The position numbers and the translations under genes were made by a program. This document shows, piece by piece, positions 7,599-16,405 of a stretch of DNA of 64,000 nt (position 1 is its first letter; the number at the start of each line of letters is the position of its first letter). The stretch comes from Proteobacteria bacterium ST_bin16 (GTDB lineage Bacteria; Pseudomonadota; Gammaproteobacteria; Burkholderiales; Nitrosomonadaceae). The stretch covers positions 3,377 through 67,376 of the forward strand of contig MSXT01000006.1 of assembly GCA_002083595.1 (NCBI GenBank), written 5' to 3'. The notes under the pieces were generated by a model. The model saw only the letters and a program-made list of their open reading frames with translations. It was not told where the DNA came from and ran no database searches.

Positions 7599-9764
7599 GT
7601 GCGCGTTTTCCCGCTACTGATGTTGCTTCTGATGCTGACAACCAATGCAGGTGCTGAGGTTAAAACGTTGACCGAGTTTTATACGCATCTGGAGCAAGCC
7701 GCGACGGTGCTGAAAGCGAAGGCCGATTTGGAGGCGCAACGCTCGAATTTAAATGTGCAGGAAGCGCAGAAAGGCTGGGAAATATTTGGCGGAATATCGG
7801 CTGGTTATCAAAAAAGCCCTTTTGCCAGAGAGCCTTTCGGGCATTTCTTCGATCCGATGGGGCGGATCGGGGTACGTTATCCCTTGCTAGGCAGCGCGGA
7901 GAGGCAGCAACGGGCGATCGATGATGCCGCGATGCAAGTTAAAATAGAAGATGTCCGTCTGGATTGGAGCAAACGGCTGGCGCGGCTCTTTATGGAAGAA
8001 AACTACGCGGCGTATTGGAGCGCAAAGAAAATGCTGGCTTTGACCGAAGCCTACTTGCGTTTGCGCGACGACGGTGTGATTTCCATCCTGCATAAACGGC
8101 GCGAAGCGGGTTTGTTATTCATGTCGGATTATCTCGAGTTTCTTTCCGCTTTCGATCGCGCGGAACGATCGCAAATCGAATTCGGCAATAATCGCGATCA
8201 AGCACTGATCAGACTGGGTTATTTGACGAATTCGGAAATACGGCCGTTCGAGCCCGTAAAACCAGTTTTGTATGCGATCGACAGCAATGCGCCGATCGAT
8301 ATCGAGCAATTGGATCTAAAAATACTGCAAGCGCGCATAGAAAATACTCAAAAGACCAAAGAGACCGAGAATTGGCGTGGCATTGATTCGGATGTCAACG
8401 CCACCGCTTTTGGCGGTCCGGCCATTCCGCATCCTTCGCCTGAATCCATGCAGATGGGCTATGGCGGCGCAGTCGGTTTTAATTTCCGCATGCCGATCGA
8501 AATTATGAGTGTGCGGAAGAATGAAGAGTCGCGTTTGAACAGTCTGTTGATCAGTCTGCGAGCGGACTACACGCATCGCGATCAGGAACTGCAACACGAA
8601 TTCCGTGCTTTGCTCAGCAGTTATCAACAGCTCGCGCAGCAAATCAAATTTCAGCATACGCGGCTTGAAGCGGCGCGTGAGTTGATCCGTGAAAGACATT
8701 TGCGCCTCAAGATGCTGGATGGCGATGTGATCGAGAAATATTTTCAGGCGGTGAATACATATTACCGGGTGGCGATCGAGAACGTCGAAACGGAATCGGA
8801 GCAATGGAAGCTGCATATCCGGTTGCGGCAATTCATTACGCTGCTGGAGGGAAAAGGCAGAGATATTCACCCGGAAATCAACCTAAGCCACTTGACCGAT
8901 CCGCTGCAACAAGCGGCATCGTTTCTTGTCAGCGGAGAAAAAACCAAAGTTGCGCCAAAACGCACCAGTTTCTCTGCTGCCGGTAATGCGGAAGCTTCGT
9001 CTGGGCGTGTTGCCGTATATGTCTGGAACTTTGACAAATTGAGCACGCAACCCGGTTTATGGGAGAAGAATCAAACGATCGAAATCGATCGTTTCCTGAT
9101 TTCTTTGAATCAGCAGCAGATTGCAAAATTTGCCGCAAATCCCGCGCCGCTTAAGAAATTTCTCACCGAAGCGCAGCGGCGAGGGAAAAAAGTTGAATTG
9201 CTGTTGGGCGATCCCGATTGGATTCTGCCGGAACAGCGCGAGAAGCTGCTCATGATCGTCAAGAAATTGAGCAACATCAATTTCGATGGTTTGCATTTGG
9301 ATATCGAGCCGGATCAACTGGAATCGAACATGCCTGGCAAGGTGCGTCTGGAAGAATTGATCGAAACGGTGCGCCAAGTGTCGGCTGTTTCTCCGTGGCC
9401 GGTAGGCGCCAGTATTCATCCGCGCTATCTGACGAAAGCCGCATCATTTGATATTTGCGTGCCCTGTGAACTCAAAGCGAAAGGAATCAAAGAGATTACT
9501 GTCATGTATTACGCGATGAATCTGACGAATATCGTTACTGCGCTCAAGTCGGCCATGAACCAATATCCGGATCTGTTATTCAGTCTGGCGCAAAGCCTGG
9601 AACCAGAATTAGGTCCGGAAAATAGTTATGTGCATAAGCCGCAATCCATTTTTATCCATGCGATGAAACAATTGCAGGATCAACTCCGGGCCCCTAATTT
9701 TACCGGGCTAGTTATTCAATCATGGCAAGATTTGGTAAGCTATCTTCATGAAAATACGCTTTAA
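7599..9764 (+). CDS. TolC-like outer-membrane channel fused to a glycosidase-like domain
   Basis: The 721-residue protein starts at a GTG two bases after the glycosyltransferase stop. It has a signal peptide (about residues 1-19, ending NAGA). Residues ~25-430 contain two long helical TolC/OEP-type repeats with intervening strand-like segments. After a short linker, residues 471-721 form a second domain. It begins VAVYVWNFDKL and contains FDGLHLDIEP (562-571), then ASIHPRY and VMYYAMN. The DG-x-x-x-D-x-E pattern (D563, D568, E570) is like the strand-4 active site of GH18-type barrels. Hydrolases accompany many synthase-dependent polysaccharide exporters (PgaB, PelA, BcsZ, AlgL), but fusion to the channel is unusual. 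Which side of the outer membrane the domain faces is unknown. Confidence 0.75.
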   Translation: MRVFPLLMLLLMLTTNAGAEVKTLTEFYTHLEQAATVLKAKADLEAQRSNLNVQEAQKGWEIFGGISAGYQKSPFAREPFGHFFDPMGRIGVRYPLLGSAERQQRAIDDAAMQVKIEDVRLDWSKRLARLFMEENYAAYWSAKKMLALTEAYLRLRDDGVISILHKRREAGLLFMSDYLEFLSAFDRAERSQIEFGNNRDQALIRLGYLTNSEIRPFEPVKPVLYAIDSNAPIDIEQLDLKILQARIENTQKTKETENWRGIDSDVNATAFGGPAIPHPSPESMQMGYGGAVGFNFRMPIEIMSVRKNEESRLNSLLISLRADYTHRDQELQHEFRALLSSYQQLAQQIKFQHTRLEAARELIRERHLRLKMLDGDVIEKYFQAVNTYYRVAIENVETESEQWKLHIRLRQFITLLEGKGRDIHPEINLSHLTDPLQQAASFLVSGEKTKVAPKRTSFSAAGNAEASSGRVAVYVWNFDKLSTQPGLWEKNQTIEIDRFLISLNQQQIAKFAANPAPLKKFLTEAQRRGKKVELLLGDPDWILPEQREKLLMIVKKLSNINFDGLHLDIEPDQLESNMPGKVRLEELIETVRQVSAVSPWPVGASIHPRYLTKAASFDICVPCELKAKGIKEITVMYYAMNLTNIVTALKSAMNQYPDLLFSLAQSLEPELGPENSYVHKPQSIFIHAMKQLQDQLRAPNFTGLVIQSWQDLVSYLHENTL

Positions 9765-10821
9765 TCAACCAGAAAATAAAGCTCCGGATACCGACCGGGG
9801 ATTACGGGTGCAATATAGCGCCGCCAAACGAGTCGGAAGGCCGTGGCGCTGGTATTTGATCATCGCCATTTCCAGCCTCCCGGTAGTGTATTTGCTCGGG
9901 ACGATTATCTGGGACACGATTAGCATTGAGGCCAATGGCCGCATCCGGGTGCCTAGCTTTACCGTGCGCACTGCTGTGGATGGCTATGTTGAGCAGCTTT
10001 TTGTCGAGCCGTTGCAGACAGTTTCCGAAGGAGCGCCATTAGCAGCGCTGGTGAATACTGCATTGCTGGATAGTCGTGACCGGTTGCAGGTGGAGCTGGA
10101 CGGGTTGAAACAGGAAAAGCATAAGATGTTGTTGCAAGCCGATGATTCCAGAACGAGCTCGGCTCAGTTGTTGAAATTCGCGCACGAACAGAAGCATTTC
10201 GCATCCCAACGATTAAGTCAGTATGAGACCCTGTACAAACAAGGTGCTGCAACACAAGCTGAAATTGCGCTGGCGCGGAGTCAATTAAACTCGGCGCTGG
10301 AAAATCTGGTGGCGCTGGAGAAAGCGCAACGCCAGGAACGTGACCGGATGTATAGCCAGGAACAAGGTCAGTCTCCGGAAATACGCATGCTGTCAAACCG
10401 GATCAATCAGCTGCAACTCGAATTTGATAAAACTCAGGATCGAGTCCTGCAGTTAAGCCTTTTTGCGCCATCGGGCAACGGCATGGTGACAGAGATGTTT
10501 ACGCAACCCGGAGAGTTTCTGGGGCGCGGTCAGGCCTTGCTTGAGATCATATTTCTCGAAAAAGTGCATATCGATGCATTCATTCCGCCAAAATACCAAG
10601 ACTATGCCGTTGTGGGACAAATGGTCACGGTCAAATTCCCCAATGGGGAAAAAGCCAAAGCAAAAATAATTTCCGTGCCCGGTGTGATGCAGAAGTCTAC
10701 GACAGCTGAAATTAACCCGTTGGAAACGGTTCGTTTTGCAATTCTGGCGCAATTGGAATTTGTTGGAAATGTGAAAAGCCGGTTAATCAATGGCATGCCG
10801 GTTACGATCTATTTGCATTGA
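9748..10821 (+). CDS. HlyD-family periplasmic adaptor (membrane fusion protein)
   Basis: 357 residues. A single membrane anchor at about 36-56 is followed by a short lipoyl/biotinyl-like half (GRIRVPSFTVRTAVDGYVEQLFV). A coiled-coil hairpin (about 110-230) comes next, then the second half-motif LSLFAPSGNGMVTEMFTQPGEFL and a beta-barrel domain. This is the HlyD/EmrA/Alg44-C architecture that bridges an inner-membrane partner and a TolC channel. The start overlaps the channel gene by 17 bases. No ABC or MFS transporter is nearby, so the glycosyltransferase is the obvious inner-membrane partner. It is the last gene of the operon. Confidence 0.87.
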   Translation: MKIRFNQPENKAPDTDRGLRVQYSAAKRVGRPWRWYLIIAISSLPVVYLLGTIIWDTISIEANGRIRVPSFTVRTAVDGYVEQLFVEPLQTVSEGAPLAALVNTALLDSRDRLQVELDGLKQEKHKMLLQADDSRTSSAQLLKFAHEQKHFASQRLSQYETLYKQGAATQAEIALARSQLNSALENLVALEKAQRQERDRMYSQEQGQSPEIRMLSNRINQLQLEFDKTQDRVLQLSLFAPSGNGMVTEMFTQPGEFLGRGQALLEIIFLEKVHIDAFIPPKYQDYAVVGQMVTVKFPNGEKAKAKIISVPGVMQKSTTAEINPLETVRFAILAQLEFVGNVKSRLINGMPVTIYLH

Positions 10822-11239
10822 CAAACCAACCGGCCAAAATGCGTTAAATCCCGTAAATAGGAAACCAGCCGGTTTCATGTTCCGCCAGGAATATACTCCG
10901 CCCCTAGAGGTATCACCTTCTTTACCCTGAGCAATTTTGATTTATCCACATTTTTTGTGGATAACATTGTGTATAAGATTTATTTTCGCTCATTAACTTA
11001 ATGGACACTAAAGAGAATTCTCACTCTGCCTAATAACTTAACACTTTAATTATGTATTATGTATCATCCGGTTATAAGAATTTTCTTTTTCCATATATCA
11101 ACCGCTATGTTTTGTATGGCGTGTTAACATTGACCGCTGTGTGCTTTGGATAAGCGGATATTTGATACAACTGGCATTCGCAAGTTTGCTGTCCTCTCTT
11201 AAGCTGTTCAATCGGGTGTTCTGAAATTTTTACAATGTT
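10822..11239. other. Intergenic region with repeat copy C
   Basis: About 420 bases between the HlyD gene and the ABC-F gene. A short hairpin (GAAACC-AGCC-GGTTTC, about 10862-10877) without a T-run follows the operon. Repeat copy C occupies the middle. The ABC-F promoter must lie at the right end but is not recognisable. Confidence 0.6.
10942..11067 (+). repeat. Diverged intergenic repeat, copy C, with an inverted pair of perfect DnaA boxes
   Basis: TTATCCACA (10942-10950) and TGTGGATAA (10956-10964) are two perfect DnaA boxes in inverted order with five T between them. AACATTGTG follows, resembling AACTTTGTG in A and B. ATTATG lies 93 bases after the second box, against 94 in A and B. TTAACTTA, CTAA, TAATAA-TTAACA and TATCAT blocks align with copy A. 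Same orientation as the other copies. Confidence 0.72.
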
Positions 11240-13093
11240 ATGCTGAATATTCAGTCTTTGACTTATTTGCAAGGCGGGGTTCCGCTGCTGGAAAATTGCC
11301 ATTTGCAGATTTTTGCCAATCAGCGTGTGGGGCTGGTCGGTAAAAACGGGTGCGGGAAATCCACTTTGTTTCGTTTGATCCGGACAGTGATCAAGCCGGA
11401 TAACGGCGAAGTCAGTTTGCAATCGGGCAAAACCGTTGCGTTCGTTGAACAGGAGATTGTCAACTCGGCGCAGTCTGCCATTGAATTTGTACTGGATGGC
11501 GATGTGGAATTGCACCGGCTGGACAAGATTTTGGCTCAGGCTGAGCACGATGCCGCCTGGTTTGAAGCGCAGCAGCGCTATGAAGCCATTGACGGTTATA
11601 CCGCACGCGCACGCGCGGCACAGCTATTGAGCGGATTGGGTTTCGCCAACGCTGCGCTGGAGCAGCCGGTTGATCATTTCTCGGGCGGTTGGCGGATGCG
11701 CCTGAATCTGGCGCGCGCCTTGATGCATCGCGCTGATTTGTTGTTGCTCGATGAACCGACCAATCACCTGGACCTGGAAGCGATTCTCTGGCTGGAGCAA
11801 TATCTGGCGCGCTATCCGGGCAGTTTGATCGTCGTATCGCATGATCGTGAGTTTCTGAATGCGTGCGTCAATCGCATCGCGCATATTAACGACCGGAGAA
11901 TCGACAGTTATAGCGGTAATTATGATGATTTCGAGCGCGCGCGCGCCGAGCGCCTATTGCAACATAATCAGGCTTTGCAGCAACAACAAAGACAAATTGC
12001 GCACATGGAGGATTTTGTGCGCCGCTTCCGCGCCAAGGCTACCAAAGCCAAACAAGCGCAAAGCCGCATCAAGGCGCTGGAACGTTTGACGCGCTTGGCG
12101 CCGTTGGCTGTAGAAGATGGTCACTACGAGTTGCAAATTGAAGCGCCGGAGCGCAGTCCTGATGTGTTGTTGCGTGTACAAGACATGAGCTTTGGTTACG
12201 GCGATCATTTACTATTTCAGCATGTTCATCTGATCTTGCAGGCAGGCGCACGGATTGCATTGCTGGGACCGAACGGTGCGGGAAAGTCGACCTTGATCAA
12301 ATTGCTGACCGGAGAAATTCAACCGGTAACCGGTTCATTGGAATGGGCGCAAAATATCCGTATCGGTTACTTTGCGCAGCATCAGCTGGAAAATCTCGAC
12401 GGCAAGGCGACGCCTTTGCAGCATATGCAGAAACTGGCGCCGGCGCAGACCGAATTGGATTTGCGGAAATTTCTGGGACGGTTTGGGCTTGGTGGAGAGG
12501 GTGAAGACCGCCCAGTCGCCAGTTTCTCCGGAGGCGAAAAGAGCCGTCTGGCGCTGGCTTTATTGGCCTGGCAAAAACCGCATTTGCTGTTATTGGATGA
12601 GCCGACCAATCATTTGGACCTGGATATGCGCGATGCGCTCACGTTAGCGCTGGAAGCCTATAGCGGCGCCGTGGTGCTGGTTTCGCACGATCGCAGTCTG
12701 GTGCGTGCAGTGGCGGATGAATTGTGGCTGGTGGCGGATGGCAAAGCACAACTGCTTGATGGCGATCTGGAGGATTACAAAACCTGGATAGAAGCGCGTC
12801 GTTCCAGTGAAGCCGCGGAATCAAAGCCCGCGTCGCAAAAAATGCAGCCTAAAGCAGCAGCGAAACCGAACAAGAAAGCATTGTTGTCCAAACAAGCAAA
12901 ACTCGAAGCGGCTCTGGAGATTGCGCAGAGGGAATTGGCCGAAGCGAATCGCCGTTTAGCCGACCCTGCGACGTATACGAACTGCCCGCGTGAGGAAATT
13001 GACCGGCTCAGCACTCTTCATGCGGCACTCGGGGAAAAAGTGGCTGAACTCGAAGAAAACTGGTTGGAGCTGGAAATGGCGATGGAGGAATGA
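11240..13093 (+). CDS. ABC-F family ATPase, YheS-like
   Basis: A 617-residue soluble protein with two ABC cassettes. The first has Walker A GKNGCGKST, signature FSGGW and Walker B LLLLDEPTNHLD. The second has GPNGAGKST, SFSGGE and LLLLDEPTNHLD. Between them is the charged P-site tRNA interaction linker with RAKATKAKQAQSRIK, typical of YheS/Uup-type proteins. The C-terminal ~90 residues form a Lys/Glu-rich coiled coil. ABC-F proteins act on ribosomes, relieving stalls or setting translation efficiency. There is no membrane domain, so it is not a transporter. It is monocistronic and convergent with fliE. Confidence 0.92.
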   Translation: MLNIQSLTYLQGGVPLLENCHLQIFANQRVGLVGKNGCGKSTLFRLIRTVIKPDNGEVSLQSGKTVAFVEQEIVNSAQSAIEFVLDGDVELHRLDKILAQAEHDAAWFEAQQRYEAIDGYTARARAAQLLSGLGFANAALEQPVDHFSGGWRMRLNLARALMHRADLLLLDEPTNHLDLEAILWLEQYLARYPGSLIVVSHDREFLNACVNRIAHINDRRIDSYSGNYDDFERARAERLLQHNQALQQQQRQIAHMEDFVRRFRAKATKAKQAQSRIKALERLTRLAPLAVEDGHYELQIEAPERSPDVLLRVQDMSFGYGDHLLFQHVHLILQAGARIALLGPNGAGKSTLIKLLTGEIQPVTGSLEWAQNIRIGYFAQHQLENLDGKATPLQHMQKLAPAQTELDLRKFLGRFGLGGEGEDRPVASFSGGEKSRLALALLAWQKPHLLLLDEPTNHLDLDMRDALTLALEAYSGAVVLVSHDRSLVRAVADELWLVADGKAQLLDGDLEDYKTWIEARRSSEAAESKPASQKMQPKAAAKPNKKALLSKQAKLEAALEIAQRELAEANRRLADPATYTNCPREEIDRLSTLHAALGEKVAELEENWLELEMAMEE

Positions 13094-13134
13094 ATAAATG
13101 CGATTGAGGAAGATCAGACTAGGGTCAATCCGTC

Positions 13135-13458
13135 TTAAACCTGCATGTTCATGATTTCCTGATAAGCGGTTACCAGCTTGTTGCGGACCTGAACCATGGA
13201 TTGGAAGGATACGTTGGCTTTCTGTAACGAGATCATTACTTCATGCAAATCGACATTCGATTGGTCGCTGACAAATTGTTCGCTCAGTTTGTCTGCACTT
13301 TTTTGCGCATGATTGACCTGATCGACAGCCGTTTTTAGTTTCTCGCTGAAATCAACACCTGTAACCTCATCCGCGCCCGATAGTTTTTTTGCACCGGAAG
13401 CCAGCGCCGATGTCGCTTGCAGCTGCTGCAAAATGTTATCAATTCCGGCCTTGTCCAT
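13135..13458 (-). CDS. fliE: Flagellar hook-basal body protein FliE
   Basis: 107 residues. The conserved C-terminal FliE pattern is present: NVDLHEVMISLQKANVSFQSMVQVRNKLVTAYQEIM, shortened here as VDLHEVMISLQKA and VRNKLV. FliE joins the MS ring to the proximal rod. A GGAG ribosome-binding site precedes the ATG. It is on the opposite strand from fliF, unlike the common fliEFGHIJ order, and lies 95 bases downstream of fleR in the same direction, so it may be transcribed from its own or the fleSR promoter. Confidence 0.93.
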   Translation of the reverse strand: MDKAGIDNILQQLQATSALASGAKKLSGADEVTGVDFSEKLKTAVDQVNHAQKSADKLSEQFVSDQSNVDLHEVMISLQKANVSFQSMVQVRNKLVTAYQEIMNMQV

Positions 13459-13553
13459 GATTCACTCCAACAAAATTTTTTTAAGTATCGCGTAAAAAAT
13501 CATAAAATTCAAATGATCTTAGTCAGCTCTATCGGTAAAAGCTGGGGTTTTAA

Positions 13554-14870
13554 TTAGCCGGACATCCGGTATTGCTGCAATTTATACCGTAACGTCCGCT
13601 CGGAAATCCCCAGCTTCTTTACGGCCAGTTTGCGGGAACCATTAACGGCTGCCAAAGTTTCCAGAATATGTTTGCGTTCGAGCGTTTTCATATCTTCAGA
13701 ATCAGCAGATGATTTCTGATCAATAGCTTCCGCGGCTTGGAATGGATCCGCTTGCGGCAAATGCAGATGCTCGGTGTCAATGATGTGATCCGTTGCCAGA
13801 ATCATGGCGCGTTGCATGACATTTTCCAATTCTCTGACATTGCCCGGCCAGGGATAGTGCATTAGTGTGCCGATTGCAGCTTGCGTCATTGTGCAGGGCG
13901 GCTGAGCCGAACCTGCTGCTTCCGCAAGCACGCGTTGCGCCAGAGGTTCGATATCCAGCGGCCGTTCCCGCAAGGGAGGGATTTCGATCGGAAACACGTT
14001 GAGGCGGTAATACAAATCCTCACGGAACCGGCCGCTTTTAACGGTTGCCATCATATCGCGGTTGGAAGTGGCCAGAACACGGATGTCCAATTTGATTGCT
14101 TTATGCCCGCCGACGCGCTCCACTTCTCTTTCCTGCAGAACGCGCAGCAATTTGGCTTGCAGTTCCAGCGGCATTTCGGAAATTTCATCCAGCAACAATG
14201 TGCCGCCTTGCGCTTGCTCGAACTTTCCGGGCTGAGCTTGTGCTGCGCCGGTAAAGGCGCCTTTTTCATAACCGAATAAAGTCGCTTCCAGCAGATTTTC
14301 CGGAATCGCCGCGCAATTGATCGCGACAAAGGGCTTGGCCGCGCGTAGGGAATGCTGATGAATAAAACGCGCGATGACTTCCTTGCCGCAGCCGCTTTCA
14401 CCCGTTAGCATGACGGTTGCCGGTGATTGCGCCACCCGCTTGGCCAGGGATAGTAATGCCCGTGTACGCGGATCCTTGGCAACGACGTTGTCATCCTGTT
14501 CCGGTTCGGATAAGGCGTAGCGCTTGATATGCGCCAGTAAATTGTCCGGATCGAACGGTTTCAGCAAGTAATCGCATGCGCCTGTCTGCATCGCGGCAAC
14601 GGCTTTTTCCACGTCGCCATAAGCCGTCATCAGCAATACCGGCAGTTCCGGGTTAAATGCCTTGATTCTTTTTAATAATGCAAAGCCGTCAACGGGGTGC
14701 ATTTGCACGTCGCTGACGACCATGCCTACCTCGGATTCTTGCAGAATGGCCATGGCAGTATTGCCGTTCGAAGCGGCCAATGCCGGGTAACCGGCCAGTT
14801 TCATCGTGGTGCAGATTGCTTCCAGCAAATCCTGATCGTCTTCCACCACCAGAATGGGTAGTGCTTTCAT
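13554..14870 (-). CDS. fleR: Sigma-54-dependent response regulator, FleR type
   Basis: 438 residues in NtrC-family order. The receiver domain (1-120) has D54 as phosphoacceptor and acidic DD at 11-12. The AAA+ domain has Walker A GESGCGKE and the sigma-54 contact loop GAFTGA. A C-terminal Fis-type helix-turn-helix contains SRKLAVKKLGISERTLRYKL. It lies between fleS and fliE in a flagellar locus, so control of class III sigma-54 flagellar promoters is the likely role. The start overlaps fleS by four bases. Confidence 0.9.
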   Translation of the reverse strand: MKALPILVVEDDQDLLEAICTTMKLAGYPALAASNGNTAMAILQESEVGMVVSDVQMHPVDGFALLKRIKAFNPELPVLLMTAYGDVEKAVAAMQTGACDYLLKPFDPDNLLAHIKRYALSEPEQDDNVVAKDPRTRALLSLAKRVAQSPATVMLTGESGCGKEVIARFIHQHSLRAAKPFVAINCAAIPENLLEATLFGYEKGAFTGAAQAQPGKFEQAQGGTLLLDEISEMPLELQAKLLRVLQEREVERVGGHKAIKLDIRVLATSNRDMMATVKSGRFREDLYYRLNVFPIEIPPLRERPLDIEPLAQRVLAEAAGSAQPPCTMTQAAIGTLMHYPWPGNVRELENVMQRAMILATDHIIDTEHLHLPQADPFQAAEAIDQKSSADSEDMKTLERKHILETLAAVNGSRKLAVKKLGISERTLRYKLQQYRMSG

Positions 14871-16063
14871 AATTTATCTCCTCTATTTCTTGGCAGCCGG
14901 ATCATAAATTCGCTTCCCTCGCCCGGCGCTGAATGAATTTTCACCTCACCGCCCATGGATTCAATGACACCACGGACGATGGCTAAGCCCAGCCCCGTGC
15001 CTTCCGCACGCGTGGTGAAGAAGGGTTCGAATAATCTTTCTTGTAATGCCGCTTCGATGCCTGGACCATTGTCATGAACACTCAGGATGATATTTTTTCC
15101 TTCCAAGCGGCTGGTCAGAATAATTTTCCCGCCTGTAGCCGATGCTTGCATGGCGTTTTCCAGAAGATTGATCATGGCGCCGCATAAAGCCTGCCGATCT
15201 GTTATCAAAGCTTGTGCCATGCTCTGATCCTGCACGATAAATTGCAAATCCTGCTGTGTTATTTGTGGCTCTATGACTTGATGCAACTCCGCTAGCAAAT
15301 CGCTGATGACGACACGTTCGCGCCGCCTTGCTTCGCCTTTCACAAAACGCAGCATATCTTTTGTTAAATGCTCGAGATGGTGCAGGCGTTCAATGGTTTT
15401 TGTTGCGAATTTGCGCCGCTCGACGGGCGTCAAGGCATCGCTTCCCAGGTGATTGGCATAAAGCAATGCGGTCGAAAGCGGGGTGCGTAATTGATGTGCC
15501 AGATTGGCCGCCATCTCGCCCATGGAAGTCAAGCGTTGATTACGCCGGATCTGTTCCTGTATGGCATAGGCTTCAGTGATATCGTTGACCAGCAAAATCC
15601 GCCTGCCAGCTGCGTCGGTGGCGCTGCTCTCGATGCGAATACGCCGTGGCTGTGCGGTTTGCTGCAGTTTTACCAGCCACTCATTGACGATCGCCGTTGG
15701 CGACAAACGTTCTTGCGTTACTTGCCGCCAATCCCCGCCAACCAGGGATTCGCCAAGAATGGCGATAGCAGCCGGATTGACTTGTTCGATGCATTCCTGA
15801 GCGTCAAGCGCGATGACGCCGCCCGGTAATGCGTTCAATAATAGGCTTAACTGCTGCGATAGATTTTCCTTCGCGATTAATTGTTTGTGCAATTCACCGT
15901 TGGCAAGCGCCAGTTCACGGGTGAGCTGCGCTACCTGGTGCTGTAAATCCTGATAGACGCCGGATAGCTGCTCCGATGCTGCATTAAAAGCCGCGAACGC
16001 CAGTTTGAGCTGCTCTTGATCGGCCGGCGCCGGTTTAATTTCACTGACGTTTTCGGTTTGCAC
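14867..16063 (-). CDS. fleS: PAS sensor histidine kinase, FleS type
   Basis: 398 residues, with no membrane helix. An N-terminal coiled-coil stretch is followed by a PAS domain (about 80-175, LLNALPGGVIALDAQ). The HisKA block contains NLAHQLRTPLS with the phospho-His. HATPase N, G1 and G2 boxes follow (LLENAMQAS, VHDNGPGI, GTGLGLAIV). FleS kinases are cytoplasmic and phosphorylate FleR when the rod-hook stage is reached. The reading starts at a GTG at 16061-16063 without a clear ribosome-binding site, so the exact N-terminus is uncertain. Divergent from fliF. Confidence 0.88.
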   Translation of the reverse strand: MQTENVSEIKPAPADQEQLKLAFAAFNAASEQLSGVYQDLQHQVAQLTRELALANGELHKQLIAKENLSQQLSLLLNALPGGVIALDAQECIEQVNPAAIAILGESLVGGDWRQVTQERLSPTAIVNEWLVKLQQTAQPRRIRIESSATDAAGRRILLVNDITEAYAIQEQIRRNQRLTSMGEMAANLAHQLRTPLSTALLYANHLGSDALTPVERRKFATKTIERLHHLEHLTKDMLRFVKGEARRRERVVISDLLAELHQVIEPQITQQDLQFIVQDQSMAQALITDRQALCGAMINLLENAMQASATGGKIILTSRLEGKNIILSVHDNGPGIEAALQERLFEPFFTTRAEGTGLGLAIVRGVIESMGGEVKIHSAPGEGSEFMIRLPRNRGDKL

Positions 16064-16405
16064 GCGTTGAGATGACAGTTGTTGATAATGGTCAGTAGCT
16101 TATCACCGTTACCCGTCCCGATAATGATGCGAATAAGGCAGGCAAACCTATTCTATTTACGCATTCAGATTTTATAAGTTTATAGATAATCATCGCATCA
16201 ATAGAAATCCATTCGCAGTGAATGGGGTTGATGTGCTTGCGGCATGGCGATTGATAAATTAAACAGCGGCTTTGCAAATCGTATGCCTGGTGATTCTGAC
16301 TGCATAACAGTCAGTTAATTAATTGTAAAAAGAAATTTTAGGTTTGTCATTGACAATAAAGCGACGATTGATCAATGACTTGAAACTTGAGCAGGAGAAT
16401 AACGC
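16064..16405. promoter_or_regulatory. Divergent control region between fleS and fliF
   Basis: 342 bases between divergent flagellar operons. It contains a perfect 7-bp inverted repeat (listed separately). A TTGACA hexamer at 16350-16355, 51 bases before the fliF start codon, has no good -10 at 17 bases. I found no clean GG-N10-GC sigma-54 element; the nearest candidate has 11 bases between GG and GC. Confidence 0.45.
16296..16314 (+). promoter_or_regulatory. Inverted repeat upstream of fliF
   Basis: CTGACTG-CATAA-CAGTCAG is a perfect 7-bp inverted repeat about 90 bases before fliF. It could be a regulator-binding site. No T-run follows, so it is not a terminator. Confidence 0.4.

Noticed and set aside
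16125..16160. AGGCAAACC resembling the core of a GEMM (c-di-GMP) riboswitch
   Set aside because: The second conserved half (GACGCAAAGCC-type) and the tetraloop-receptor parts are missing downstream on either strand.
16286..16303. Sigma-54 promoter TGG...TGC upstream of fliF
   Set aside because: The spacing between GG and GC is 11 bases instead of 10 and the rest of the consensus is poor.
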